Source: Saccharothrix tamanrassetensis (GTDB lineage Bacteria > Actinomycetota > Actinomycetes > Mycobacteriales > Pseudonocardiaceae). Taken from it: a DNA stretch of 39,228 bases. The notes below the pieces were generated by a model that did not search any database, had not been told where the DNA came from, and saw only the letters and a program-made list of their open reading frames with translations. Within the stretch, counting starts at the first letter, position 1; each line of letters begins with the position of its first letter. The DNA is taken from positions 1 to 39,228 of the forward strand of contig NZ_JACHJN010000020.1 in assembly GCF_014203665.1 (NCBI RefSeq), in the 5' to 3' direction. Shown piece by piece: positions 1 to 8,590 of the stretch. The translations under genes and the position numbers were made by a program.

Positions 1-5
1 CCACC

Positions 6-54
6 CTTGTCCTTGGGGCGCAAGCGAAAAGCGTGCTTGCGCCCCAAGGACAAG
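6..54. terminator. Perfect 20-bp hairpin (terminator-like)
   Basis: Arms at 6-25 and 35-54 are exact reverse complements (20 bp) around a 9-base loop. There is no T-tract, which is common for actinobacterial terminators. It would end transcription from a gene left of the window, or act in both directions. An extragenic mobile hairpin repeat is an alternative that cannot be excluded from one copy. Confidence 0.6.
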
Positions 55-278
55 CGCGGTTCGCTGCGCGCAGGCCATACGGGGAGAACACGAAGCACAG
101 GTGTGCGCCGAGGCGCGTTTACGGGCCGGCGAGGCGAGGAAACCGCTGCCATGTCGGAAAAAGTCGTGCTCGGTTGGTATATGTGACGAGTTTCCTGTTG
201 GTGTGAAACGGGAAGCGGTGCTCGGGCGACATCCAATGCAGCGTTGCGCTGTGTCGAGCCAAGCGATCGGATGGTCGG
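55..278. other. Leader region of the first operon
   Basis: No credible gene is seen here. A TATATG hexamer at 178-183, preceded at about 156 by GGAAAAAG, could be part of a promoter for the rightward operon starting at 279, but neither element is a close consensus match. Just before the start codon there is only a weak GGATGG ribosome-binding-like sequence. Confidence 0.3.
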
Positions 279-770
279 ATGACGGAGATTGCCCGTCCTG
301 GCGACGTCGACTTGCCGGAAGGATCGGTGTCGGTGATGGTCGCCGACCTCGCGCGGCAGGTGGTGGACCTGGTGGCGCCCGAGCAGTTGGAGTACTTCGG
401 CTTGGTGACCGAGTCGTGGGAGAGCGGCAAAGTGCCCCGGAGACCACGGTCGTGGACCGGCGGCACGGTCGGCTCGGGTGTCGATCCCTCGGTGCTGGCC
501 GACATCGTGTACCCGCTGCTGGCCGGGACGATCGCGCAGGTACTCGGCGCGACCACGTTCGCGGGCCTCCAGCGCCGTCGGTGGTGGCGCCGGAAGCGCC
601 GTGCCGTGCCGTCGACGCGGATCACCCTGACGTCGGAGCAGGTCGACCAGGCGCGCACCGCCTGCATCGCCCACGGGATGACGCTCGGCCTGAACGAGTC
701 GGAGGCGACCATGCTGGCGGACGCCGTGCACGGCGCCCTGCGCCGGTCGGCTGACGGCGGCGGGAGTTGA
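279..770 (+). CDS. Hypothetical protein coupled to M48 peptidase
   Basis: A 163-residue protein that I do not recognise. The middle (about residues 70-95) is hydrophobic and is followed by a very basic run (RRRWWRRKRR), which looks like a membrane-proximal or single membrane segment with a positive-inside flank. The C-terminal third is a helical soluble segment rich in Ala, Thr and Glu. Its stop codon overlaps the TTG start of the large M48 peptidase by four bases, so the two are probably translated together and may work together. A role as partner or regulator of the peptidase is inference from that coupling only. The start is the ATG at 279; the ribosome binding site is weak. Confidence 0.7.
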   Translation: MTEIARPGDVDLPEGSVSVMVADLARQVVDLVAPEQLEYFGLVTESWESGKVPRRPRSWTGGTVGSGVDPSVLADIVYPLLAGTIAQVLGATTFAGLQRRRWWRRKRRAVPSTRITLTSEQVDQARTACIAHGMTLGLNESEATMLADAVHGALRRSADGGGS

Positions 771-3634
771 GCTCGTCCGGTTCCACGACAACGGGTGAGC
801 CCGAAGCCGGACACCGGCTGGCGCGTGCCGACACCCCCGCTCGCCTGTGGTGGGTCTACCTCATGGTGTGGGCCGCGTTGGCGGCGATCGGGGCGGGTGC
901 GGCCGAGGCGTTGTCCTCGACCCGCGACCTGGGTGACGTCGCCACCGCACAGGCCTGCCTGGCGCGCAACGGGATCTCGGTGTCCGGTGGGATCCCGACG
1001 GAGGACGACGTGCCGGTGTACCGGGCGTGCGCCAAGGACTACAACCGGGTGCGCGCCTTGACCACCTTGACCGGGGCCGCCACGTTGCCGGTCGCGGCCT
1101 GGCTGTTGATGCTGCTCGGCGGTTCCGGCACGCGTTGGCAGCTGCGGTCCGGCCGGCTCGCCGGTGTGCCCGCCGCGGCTGCGGGTGCGCTGACCGGGCG
1201 GTTCGCCGAGCTGTGCGACAGCCAGGGCCTGACCGGACGCCACCGGCCACGCCTGGTGCTCGCGCCGCCTGCGACCGGTGTCGGGCAGGCGTTCACCACG
1301 GGCCTTCCCGGCACGCGGCCGTGGGTGGTGGTCCCGCTGGCCTACGCGTACGCCGAGCGAGCGGCGTTCGACGCGGTGGCCCTCCACGAGTTGGGCCACG
1401 TCCGTGCGCGCGACGTGCTGTGGGCCTCGGCCGTGTGGTGGGCCGGGTGGCTCGCCGTCCCGGCGCTGGTGCTCGCCCTGTTCCCGCTGTTCGCCACACC
1501 CCAGGTGGTGTGGGAGTTCTACGGCCAAGCCGTGCTCGTCGCGTTCGTCGCCGCCCTGTCGATGTTCGTGCTGCGGGCCGCGCTGCTCCGCCGCCGCGAG
1601 TTGGCCGCCGACCACCACGTGCTGGAGGTGACGGCCGACCCCGGGACTTTGGCGGCCGTCGTCCGGACCGCGGAGCGGCTTCGGCCGGCAGGCCTGTTGT
1701 CGCGCGTGGCGGCGGGCGTGCGGCGGGTGTTCGCGACCCACCCCGTCGCCGCCGACCGGTTGGGTGCCGGCGTGGACACGCGGGGCTGGGAGGGCGGGTT
1801 CGTCTTCACGACGGCGGTCGGGGTCGTGGCGATGGCGACCTACCACAGCCTTCACGCGGTGCTGGACAACCTGCGAGCTGCGCCCGCCGACACCGTCCCG
1901 ACCGCGTCCGTCGCGCTCGCCGCGGCGGCTCTGCTGTGGGCCTCGGTGGTGGTACCCGCGTGGACCAGGCGAGCGGCGTTGACGTCGTACCGGTGGACGG
2001 GCCCCTGGGCCGGCGCGGTGGTCGGCCTGGTCGTGGGGTACTGCCTCCAGCCGCCGGGTGCGACCCCGGGGGTCATCGGCTTCTACGCGCCCAGCCTGCC
2101 GCTGTTGGCCGGCTGTCTGGCAGTGGCCGCGCTCGCGGTCGGCGTGCTGACCGCCGGGGTCGCCACCCGCCTCGCCGTTCCCGTCGACAGTGCCCTGCGC
2201 CGACGATCGGCGAGGGTGGGTGCGGTGCTCGTCGTGGCGGTCGCCCTGGCGACGATCTGGAACGTGGTCGTCGAGACGATCGCCGCCTACGTCCTGACCC
2301 ACGACGTTCCGATGGTCCGGAGGTCCCTGTTGTGGCCGGGGAACGACGAGGTCTGGCGGTACACCCCCGTACTGCTCCTCGTCGGGCTCGCGCTCGTGGT
2401 CCTGCGCGGTCGCCTCCGTTTCCGGCGGGTCACCGTGGCGATCACCGGGGTGGCCGCCGTGGTCGGTGGTGCCGCAGCGACCTCGTCGTGGCTGCTCCGG
2501 GTGCGCGTCGGCCAGTCCGACGACGCGAACTACTACCTGGGCTACCAGGCCTGGTGGGTCTGCGCCTTCGCCGGGCTGGTGGCCGCCGTGGCGGTCGTGG
2601 CGGCCAACCGGGGACGTGCCGGCGCGACGCTGGGCGAACTGCCGTGCGCTGTCCTCTGTGGACTCCTCGCCGCCGCCCTCGCGGGTGCACTCCGGTACGG
2701 GGCCGTGCGGATCGGCGGATACCTCCCGGACTCGAACCTCTTCCACGAGTCCCTGCAAGTGCCGGGCTCGCTGCTGTTCGTGGTGTTGGTCGCGACCGTT
2801 CCGCTGACCCTGCCGCTGGTGGCGGCCATGACCCGCCGGGAACCGAGACGCGGCGCGGGGCTCTGGGCGGCAGGCGCCGGGGGCGTCACGGTGCTGCTCG
2901 CCCTGGTCCTGGTCGGTGGCGGCCTGTCGGCGGTCACGGTGGCCGAGCAGGACGGCACCCGGCCCGTGCGGATCATCGGCACCCGGGAACCCCAGGTCCC
3001 CGCCCCCGTGACGCCGGGGGACCACGAGCGACCGCTGGACCAGGAGGCGGTGACCGCGGCCCTCGCCGGTCTGCCCGCCCTACTCCCGCCCGGTGCGAAG
3101 AACGTCCCCAACGCGCCGGAAGAGCACATCACGGTCGTCCCCGCCGCTTGTGACGCCGCCATCAAGCGGTCGACGGCCGTGGAGAAGTCCTGGACGCGCA
3201 ACGCCGACGCCCGGCACACGTACGAGTTCCCGGCGGAGGGCACGTTCGGCGCGAACACCATCTCGGTGTCCGTCAGGTCCTACGAAACGCCCCCACCCGG
3301 CTTCGCCGACGTAGACGCCGAGAGCCGGGAGTGCGCCGACTTCCGAATACCGCGCGAGACGGCCGAGAGCGGCTACGTGGACGCCCACACCAATCCCCGC
3401 CCGGTTCCCGACCTACCGTACGAGGCGCGCCGCTGGGACATCTCGCTGTCCTGGCGGTTCAAGGGCGATCGCTTGACCGTCCTCATGCAGCAGTTCGTGG
3501 CGCTGGTCGGCCACAACCGGGTGGCCGTCACGGTGACCTGGGGCTTCCGCGCGCTGCCTCCGCCGCAGGCGACCCTGCAACAGCTCGACGACCTGCTGAA
3601 AGGCGCGATGAACGTCGTGGTGGGAAAGCTCTGA
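767..3634 (+). CDS. Multi-pass membrane M48-family metallopeptidase
   Basis: A 955-residue integral membrane protein. The zinc protease signature is HELGH at residues 207-211, with the likely third ligand Glu278 in RRELAADHH, the order expected of M48 (HtpX/Ste24-like) peptidases. Membrane segments begin near residue 28, flank the active site, and continue as a long polytopic region to about residue 730. The last ~220 residues are hydrophilic, hold separated cysteines, and end in an alternating strand pattern resembling the PknH-like extracellular sensor domain of actinobacterial kinases (tentative). M48 enzymes cut membrane proteins or peptides at the membrane face. The start is a TTG overlapping the upstream stop by 4 bp; GGGAG lies immediately before it, so spacing is poor and a slightly later start is possible. 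The protein is far longer than the usual ~300 residues of HtpX. Confidence 0.82.
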   Translation: MSSSGSTTTGEPEAGHRLARADTPARLWWVYLMVWAALAAIGAGAAEALSSTRDLGDVATAQACLARNGISVSGGIPTEDDVPVYRACAKDYNRVRALTTLTGAATLPVAAWLLMLLGGSGTRWQLRSGRLAGVPAAAAGALTGRFAELCDSQGLTGRHRPRLVLAPPATGVGQAFTTGLPGTRPWVVVPLAYAYAERAAFDAVALHELGHVRARDVLWASAVWWAGWLAVPALVLALFPLFATPQVVWEFYGQAVLVAFVAALSMFVLRAALLRRRELAADHHVLEVTADPGTLAAVVRTAERLRPAGLLSRVAAGVRRVFATHPVAADRLGAGVDTRGWEGGFVFTTAVGVVAMATYHSLHAVLDNLRAAPADTVPTASVALAAAALLWASVVVPAWTRRAALTSYRWTGPWAGAVVGLVVGYCLQPPGATPGVIGFYAPSLPLLAGCLAVAALAVGVLTAGVATRLAVPVDSALRRRSARVGAVLVVAVALATIWNVVVETIAAYVLTHDVPMVRRSLLWPGNDEVWRYTPVLLLVGLALVVLRGRLRFRRVTVAITGVAAVVGGAAATSSWLLRVRVGQSDDANYYLGYQAWWVCAFAGLVAAVAVVAANRGRAGATLGELPCAVLCGLLAAALAGALRYGAVRIGGYLPDSNLFHESLQVPGSLLFVVLVATVPLTLPLVAAMTRREPRRGAGLWAAGAGGVTVLLALVLVGGGLSAVTVAEQDGTRPVRIIGTREPQVPAPVTPGDHERPLDQEAVTAALAGLPALLPPGAKNVPNAPEEHITVVPAACDAAIKRSTAVEKSWTRNADARHTYEFPAEGTFGANTISVSVRSYETPPPGFADVDAESRECADFRIPRETAESGYVDAHTNPRPVPDLPYEARRWDISLSWRFKGDRLTVLMQQFVALVGHNRVAVTVTWGFRALPPPQATLQQLDDLLKGAMNVVVGKL

Positions 3635-3842
3635 CCCGCAGCCCTTCCGGTACGGTGTGAATCGTGCAGCTCGACAGGCCGACGTCCTCGGTGCGGCCCG
3701 GCTCCGACCGGCCACGGTGGACCGGACCACGTGCGTCCGGTGGTTCCGGGCGCCGGTCGCCCGGTGCTTCGGGTCCGAAACGAGAGATGCATTACCTCGC
3801 GTCGCGACAGGAATCCGACACCGCGTCGGCGAAGATGTCGAC

Positions 3843-4280
3843 GTGAACCAAGCTCGAAAAACCGCCGCGCTCTGGTCGACGCTGTCGACCGGCGAGTTGG
3901 CGGAGCAGGTACAGCTGACCGTCAAGGCCCACGACGCGCGGGCGAAGGCGCTCTGGGTGGCTGTGGCGGAGGACCTGGTGTTGGCCGCGCGGGTGCGTGG
4001 CGCCCTGGCGGGGCTGAAAGCGGAGTTCCGGGGCCACCGGGACGAGGTGATGTGGCTGCTGTGGATCAACCAGGCCCAGCAGCAACTCGCGCCGGTCGCC
4101 CAGGCCCAGACCCGGGCCGTGGCCGAGTCGCCACAGCCCGTAGCCGTCGCGGAAGCGCCCGAGGTACCCGAGGTCGCCCTGACGTCGGCGTCCTTCGAAC
4201 GCCCGGACAACGGCGTGGTGAGGGAAGCGCGCGACATCCCCGTGATGCTGTTCCAGGAACCGCCGTCGGCGGCCGGGTGA
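3843..4280 (+). CDS. Hypothetical helical protein
   Basis: A 145-residue protein not recognised as a known family. Residues 1-90 are predicted helical (ALWSTLSTGELAEQ and later VMWLLWINQAQQQL); the remainder is Ala/Pro/Val/Glu-rich and probably disordered. No signal peptide or catalytic motif is visible. The frame is open back to a GTG at 3657, but that extension has low-complexity Arg/Ala composition typical of non-coding frames, so the GTG at 3843 is preferred. That GTG overlaps the stop of a 60-codon frame beginning at 3664, which may be a leader peptide or chance. The downstream kinase-like gene starts 76 bp later on the same strand. Confidence 0.6.
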   Translation: MNQARKTAALWSTLSTGELAEQVQLTVKAHDARAKALWVAVAEDLVLAARVRGALAGLKAEFRGHRDEVMWLLWINQAQQQLAPVAQAQTRAVAESPQPVAVAEAPEVPEVALTSASFERPDNGVVREARDIPVMLFQEPPSAAG

Positions 4281-4356
4281 CGGGAGGCCGGGCGACCGGG
4301 ACCGGGCGGCCGGGACCACGTTCCCGGCCGGTCCGCGCACGGTGGACCCGGCTGCG

Positions 4357-4896
4357 ATGAACGCGGAGCGGGCCGTCATCCTGCTCACCGGGATCCAGGC
4401 GGCCGGGAAGTCCACCGTCGCGCAACGGCTGGCCGAGCGGCTGCCCCGGTCGGTCCACCTGCGGGGCGACGTGTTCCGGCGCATGGTGGTCAACGGTCGG
4501 GAGGAGATGACTCCCGACCCCTCGGCGGAAGCGGTGCGCCAACTGCGGCTGCGCCACCGGCTGACCGCGACCGCCGCCGAGGACTACTTCCGGGCCGGTT
4601 TCACCGTCGTGGCCCAGGACGTGATCCTCGGTGAGCACCTCGCCGAGACGGTCCGGCTGATCCGGGCGCGGCCGCTGCTGGTCGTCGTGCTCGCGCCGCG
4701 GCCCCGGGTCATCGCCGCGCGGGAGGCGGCCAGGGGGAAGAACGCCTACGACGAGTGGACGGTCGACCTGCTCGACCGGACCCTGCGCCACGACACCCCA
4801 CGCCTCGGCCTCTGGCTGGACACCTCGGAGCAGACCCCGGACGACACCGTCGCCGAGGTCCTCGCCCGCGCCTGGACCGACGCCCGCATCCCGTGA
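4357..4896 (+). CDS. P-loop ATPase, phosphotransferase/kinase-like
   Basis: A 179-residue single-domain P-loop protein. Walker A is GIQAAGKST near the N-terminus, directly after the first beta strand (AVILLTG). It continues with VHLRGDVFRRMV, a substrate-binding pattern seen in small-molecule kinases, and a strand-Asp motif (FTVVAQDVIL). This resembles the chloramphenicol phosphotransferase-like/AAA_33 group, which phosphorylate small molecules or nucleosides. The real substrate cannot be read from sequence, so drug resistance should not be assumed. The ATG at 4357 is preferred because GGTGGA lies 10 bases upstream; a GTG at 4342 in the same frame is possible. It is convergent with the dehydrogenase gene ending at 4912. 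Confidence 0.8.
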   Translation: MNAERAVILLTGIQAAGKSTVAQRLAERLPRSVHLRGDVFRRMVVNGREEMTPDPSAEAVRQLRLRHRLTATAAEDYFRAGFTVVAQDVILGEHLAETVRLIRARPLLVVVLAPRPRVIAAREAARGKNAYDEWTVDLLDRTLRHDTPRLGLWLDTSEQTPDDTVAEVLARAWTDARIP

Positions 4897-4911
4897 CCCG
4901 CGCTCACCGGC

Positions 4912-6066
4912 TCAGAGCCGCTCGTGCGGGTACTCGGCCGAACGGTGCTGGAACGCCAGGATGTCCGGGTTCCGGACGACGCCGTCGCGGATCTCGATGG
5001 CCCGCCGGATGGTCTCGTCGCCGTCCCAGGCCCCGGTCAGCACGGTGCGCAGGTGGGGCATCAGCGCTTCGCTGATCTCCCACGTGGCGGAGTCCCAGAG
5101 GTAGGACGGGCTGTGGTCCACGCCGTAGTGGCAGACGTGGTCGCCGACGGTGAACGTCGGCTGGGTGAACGACGTGGGGCGAGCCCAGGGGAAGCCCATC
5201 CCGTCGTCGCACGAGACGTCCACGATGAGCGTGCCCGGCTTCAGCGTCGGCAGGTCGTCCTCGATGAGGAAGGTCAGCGGTGCGTTGGTGTCCTGGAGCA
5301 CGCAGTTGACGATGACGTCCCGCGAGGCGAGGAACTCCGCGAGCGGCACCGGGCCCTGCTCGGTCAGTGCCCGGCTGCGCCGGGGGTCGCCGTCGTCGTG
5401 GTCGAAGCGGACCATCCGCGCCGAGTGGATCGGTGAGGCCACCGCGCTGATGCCCCGGTGGGTCAGGACGCTGACGTCGTGCACCCCGTGGGCGTTGAGG
5501 GCGGTCACCGCGCCTCTCGCGGTGGCGCCGAAGCCGATGACGGCGGCGCGCAGCCGACGGCCGTAGTCGCCCGTCGAACCGATCAGTTGCAGCGCGTGCA
5601 GCACCGAGCAGTACCCGGCCAGCTCGTTGTTCTTGTGGAAGACGTGCAGGTTGAAGGAACCGTCGGCGGCGTAGTGGTTCATCGCCTCGAACGCGATCAG
5701 CGTCAGCCGGCGCTCGATCGCGGTCTGGGTGAGCTTCTCGTTCTGCACGCAGTGCGGCCAGCCCCACAGCACCTGTCCCGGTCGCAGCCCCGCCACGTCC
5801 GCGGTCATCGGCTTGGGCAGCAGGATGACGTCGCACTCGGCGATCAGCTCGTCGCGCGACCGCAGGCCCGCCACGGACGGCGCGAGCTGCTCGTCCGACA
5901 TCCCGAACTTCTCACCGTAGCCGTGCTCCAGGTAGATGCGGTCGCGCAGGTCAGGGTCGATCCGTTCGAGGTGTCGGGGGTGCAGCGGGAGCCGGTGTTC
6001 GTTTTCCTTCAGCGATCGCGCGAAGACTCCGAGAACGAGTCGATCCGCGGGTTGGCCCGGCGTCAT
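4912..6066 (-). CDS. Alanine dehydrogenase/PNT-type, N5-(carboxyethyl)ornithine synthase-like
   Basis: A 384-residue protein of the alanine dehydrogenase/pyridine nucleotide transhydrogenase superfamily. The N-terminal substrate domain includes ENEHRLPLHP and LLPKPMTADV. A Rossmann nucleotide-binding motif GFGATARG lies at about 178-185, followed by a strand ending in a basic cofactor-contact region. The closest named activity I recognise is N5-(carboxyethyl)ornithine synthase, an NADPH-dependent reductive condensation of an amino acid side-chain amine with pyruvate; exact substrates are inferred. The start ATG at 6066 has GGAG seven bases upstream. The gene is transcribed divergently from the TPR-like gene across a 216-bp gap. 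No obvious operon partner sits downstream. Confidence 0.8.
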   Translation of the reverse strand: MTPGQPADRLVLGVFARSLKENEHRLPLHPRHLERIDPDLRDRIYLEHGYGEKFGMSDEQLAPSVAGLRSRDELIAECDVILLPKPMTADVAGLRPGQVLWGWPHCVQNEKLTQTAIERRLTLIAFEAMNHYAADGSFNLHVFHKNNELAGYCSVLHALQLIGSTGDYGRRLRAAVIGFGATARGAVTALNAHGVHDVSVLTHRGISAVASPIHSARMVRFDHDDGDPRRSRALTEQGPVPLAEFLASRDVIVNCVLQDTNAPLTFLIEDDLPTLKPGTLIVDVSCDDGMGFPWARPTSFTQPTFTVGDHVCHYGVDHSPSYLWDSATWEISEALMPHLRTVLTGAWDGDETIRRAIEIRDGVVRNPDILAFQHRSAEYPHERL

Positions 6067-6282
6067 GCGGGCACTCCGTCCCCGGCCGCCGGGCGGCCGA
6101 TGTGGGGCTGCGCCGGGAACGGCGTCCGCTGGTGGGTCGACGCGCGAGGTGCCCCCGGCGTCACCGACGGTACCCCGCCCGGGACGCGGCGGTGCCGTGG
6201 GCGTGGGAGCATGGACCACGAGTAGGTTCGCCCCGGACCCCGGCGGACTGCCGTTCCGCTTGGCAGTTCTCGGAGGTCGACC

Positions 6283-7320
6283 ATGTCCGAACCCCAGCCC
6301 GCACGCGTTGCCCCGGCGTTCGATGGCGCGGTCGCGCGGGTGGCGCGGCGCCGGGTGGGATCGGCCGACGTGGTGGCGTTGCGGGGCTTCACCCGTGACC
6401 TGCGGGCGCTGGACTACCGGTACGGCGGCGGTCGCTGCGTGGAGGCGGCGGTGGCACGGCTTCCGGCGGCGCTGGCGCTGCTGGGCCTGCCCACCGCGGA
6501 CCGGGTGGTGGCACCGCTCCGCACGGAGGTGGCGGACCTGCACAACCTGGCCGCTTGGGCGTGCTTCGACATGGGCCGGGCCGGTGACGCGCTGAGGCAC
6601 TTCCGGGTGGCGTTGACGCTGGCCGAGTCGAGCGGCGACGAGGCGCTGGTGTCGAACATCCACTACCGGCTGGGACGGGTGCACCTGCACCACAACGCGC
6701 CGGGGTCGGCCCTGGCCGAGTTCGGGCTCGGCGAGCGGGCGGCCCGGGCGAGCGGCTCACCGCGGGCCGAGGCGGTCGTGGCGGCGAACCAGGCGTGGGC
6801 GCACGCCAGGACGGGTTCGGCGGGGGAGGCGGTGGCACGGCTGCACGTCGCCCGTGACTGCTTCGCGCGGGTGGCCCGGGGCGAGGTGGTGCCGGGGTGG
6901 GCGGCGTTCTTCACCGCCGCCGAGCTGTCGGCGATCACCGGCATGGTGCACACCGAGCTGGCGCGGACCGCCGACCCGCGCCAGGTCGACGCGGCGGTGC
7001 CGGCGCTGGTGGAGGCGGTGGAGGGCTACGGGGCGCCCATGGCGCGCAGTCGGACGTTCAGCCTGATCCCGCTGGCGGTGTGCCACCTGCTGGACGGGCA
7101 GGTCGACCGGGGCGTGGCGTTGGGCGGTGAGGCGGTCGACCAGTGCGAGGTGCTCGCCTCGGCACGCACGTCCGCGCGGTTGCGGCCGTTGCACGACGTG
7201 GCGGCACGGCTGTCCGCACATGCCGGCGCGCGTGCGCTGGCGGTGCGCATCCGCGAGTTCCGCCCCGCCGGCGCGGTGGCGGCGTGGCCGAACGCGAGCC
7301 ACTCCGGCTACCTGCTGTGA
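6283..7320 (+). CDS. TPR-repeat-like regulatory or scaffold protein
   Basis: A 345-residue, Ala/Arg-rich, almost wholly helical protein. Paired helices such as DMGRAGDALRHFRVAL and YRLGRVHLHHNAPGSA have the spacing of tetratricopeptide repeats across about residues 85-300. It resembles the C-terminal half of actinomycete XRE-type transcription regulators, which carry TPRs after an N-terminal helix-turn-helix. No HTH is visible here, so it may be a stand-alone protein-interaction module. The start is well supported by GGAGG six bases before the ATG. The C-terminal tail ends SGYLL. It is convergent with the DUF5994 gene, and no partner is identified. Confidence 0.75.
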   Translation: MSEPQPARVAPAFDGAVARVARRRVGSADVVALRGFTRDLRALDYRYGGGRCVEAAVARLPAALALLGLPTADRVVAPLRTEVADLHNLAAWACFDMGRAGDALRHFRVALTLAESSGDEALVSNIHYRLGRVHLHHNAPGSALAEFGLGERAARASGSPRAEAVVAANQAWAHARTGSAGEAVARLHVARDCFARVARGEVVPGWAAFFTAAELSAITGMVHTELARTADPRQVDAAVPALVEAVEGYGAPMARSRTFSLIPLAVCHLLDGQVDRGVALGGEAVDQCEVLASARTSARLRPLHDVAARLSAHAGARALAVRIREFRPAGAVAAWPNASHSGYLL

Positions 7321-7415
7321 ACGGTGGCAGGACGCCGTTCCCGCGTCCGCAGGCCGACGCCGCGAGCCCCACGTCCTGATCCGCGACCACGCGCCTGCGG
7401 CTGTCCGTGATCCTG

Positions 7416-7979
7416 TCAGCGGGGGCGTTGGCCGACGTGCGTCCGACGCAACGTCCGGTGTGCCACCGCGCCGTCGGTCTCGGGCGACGTGGGCGAGGCG
7501 GGCGAGACGGGTGCCGCGGAGATGCCCGCGGCGGCAAGGATGTCCGCGGGCAGGCGGGTGTGGTCCGACGATGCGGCCAGGACCAGTGCGCGTTCGGCCG
7601 CCGCGCTGTCCGCGTGCGGCGGGATCACCAGCAGGTCGATGTGCCGCCGGTCGATCCCGGAGACCTGCACGACGTCGGTGTCCAGCGCCGCGAAACCGAG
7701 CAGCGCGATGGTCTGCCCGTTCAGTTCGACCTGTTCCGGCGTGACGTCCCAGAAGGTCCGCGCGAACACCACCCGGCCGGCGACGCCGATCCGGTCGGCG
7801 AGCACTTCGACCAGAGCCGGCAGTTCGGCCACCAGGTCGCGCGACCCGGGCCACCACGCGCCGTCGACGTGTCCGCTCGGTGGTGCCACCGGCTTGAGGC
7901 GCAGGCGCAAGGGGAAGAGTGATCGGTCGGCGACCGGTGTCGCGAGGGCAGGAGGAGTGCTGCTCGGGTCCGACGTCAT
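7416..7979 (-). CDS. DUF5994 family protein
   Basis: A 187-residue protein carrying the hallmark block of DUF5994: LRLKPVAPPSGHVDGAWW followed by PGSRDLVAELPALVEVLADR. This family is widespread in actinobacteria and has no assigned function. The later part (DLLVIPPHADSAAAERAL) is also typical. The C-terminal ~35 residues are Pro/Ser/Thr/Arg-rich and likely disordered. The start ATG at 7979 is chosen because GGGAG lies seven bases upstream and the conserved domain begins soon after; the frame is open further upstream but that stretch looks non-coding. It lies in the same orientation as the DUF6204 gene, separated by about 200 bp. Confidence 0.85.
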   Translation of the reverse strand: MTSDPSSTPPALATPVADRSLFPLRLRLKPVAPPSGHVDGAWWPGSRDLVAELPALVEVLADRIGVAGRVVFARTFWDVTPEQVELNGQTIALLGFAALDTDVVQVSGIDRRHIDLLVIPPHADSAAAERALVLAASSDHTRLPADILAAAGISAAPVSPASPTSPETDGAVAHRTLRRTHVGQRPR

Positions 7980-8181
7980 GTCGGTGCTCCCATCTCCGGT
8001 CGCCGGGCGACCGGGGCGGTGGCGCGCCGAGGACGACGCCGACTCGGATGCCTGCGCGCGGAATGCTCCCGGTACCGCCCACGTTACTCCGTCACCGCTC
8101 GCTGCCCCGGTCCGCGCGAGGCTTTCCGCCACACCGGGGATCGTTCTCGGAACCGAATCCTCGATCGCGTGTTCCGGTCGG

Positions 8182-8520
8182 TCAGCCTCGTCGCTTCGGG
8201 CGGCGGACCTTGATCAGGTCCATGTCCGTCGCCGACGCGCGCAGGTCCCGGAAGTCGACGCCGAGCTCCTCCACGGACCGGGCGGCGAGGGCAAGGGCGC
8301 GATCGCACACCGCTCGGTCGGTCGACTCGGCCTCGGCGCGCAGTTGTACGCGGAAGCTGAAGAAGTCGAGTGAGCGGTCGTAGGACAGGGCGCCGTCCTC
8401 GGAGAAGCCGTTGGTGAGCACTCCGTGCCGGTCCGCCTCGGCCAGCAGCCTGGCCCGGCCGGCGTCGTCCAGGTCGGTGAACCGGCCGCGCACCATCACC
8501 CGGTAGGTGTGCTCCGCCAT
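8182..8520 (-). CDS. DUF6204 family protein
   Basis: A 112-residue protein beginning AEHTYRVMVRGRFTDL with the internal block RSLDFFSFRVQLRAEAES, which I recognise as the actinobacterial DUF6204 family. The alternating strand/helix pattern suggests a small ferredoxin-like alpha/beta fold; no catalytic residues are evident and function is unknown. GGAG lies upstream of the ATG at 8520. It lies 70 bp downstream of the CPBP protease gene on the same strand, so the two may be co-transcribed. Confidence 0.85.
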   Translation of the reverse strand: MAEHTYRVMVRGRFTDLDDAGRARLLAEADRHGVLTNGFSEDGALSYDRSLDFFSFRVQLRAEAESTDRAVCDRALALAARSVEELGVDFRDLRASATDMDLIKVRRPKRRG

Positions 8521-8590
8521 GCGCTGCTCTCCTCGTCGCGGTGTGGGCCGTCATCGTCGGACAAGGGCCCGTCGACCGCAATCGAAATGA

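Noticed and set aside
119..3025. Long open frame on the minus strand across the M48 gene
   Set aside because: Arg/Gly/Gln/His-rich composition with no domain; it is the antisense shadow of a GC-rich gene.
3657..3842. N-terminal extension of the gene starting at 3843
   Set aside because: The extension has Arg/Ala-rich non-coding-like composition, and the helical protein begins cleanly at the GTG at 3843.
4357..4896. Calling the P-loop gene chloramphenicol resistance
   Set aside because: Only generic P-loop features are visible; substrate specificity cannot be read.
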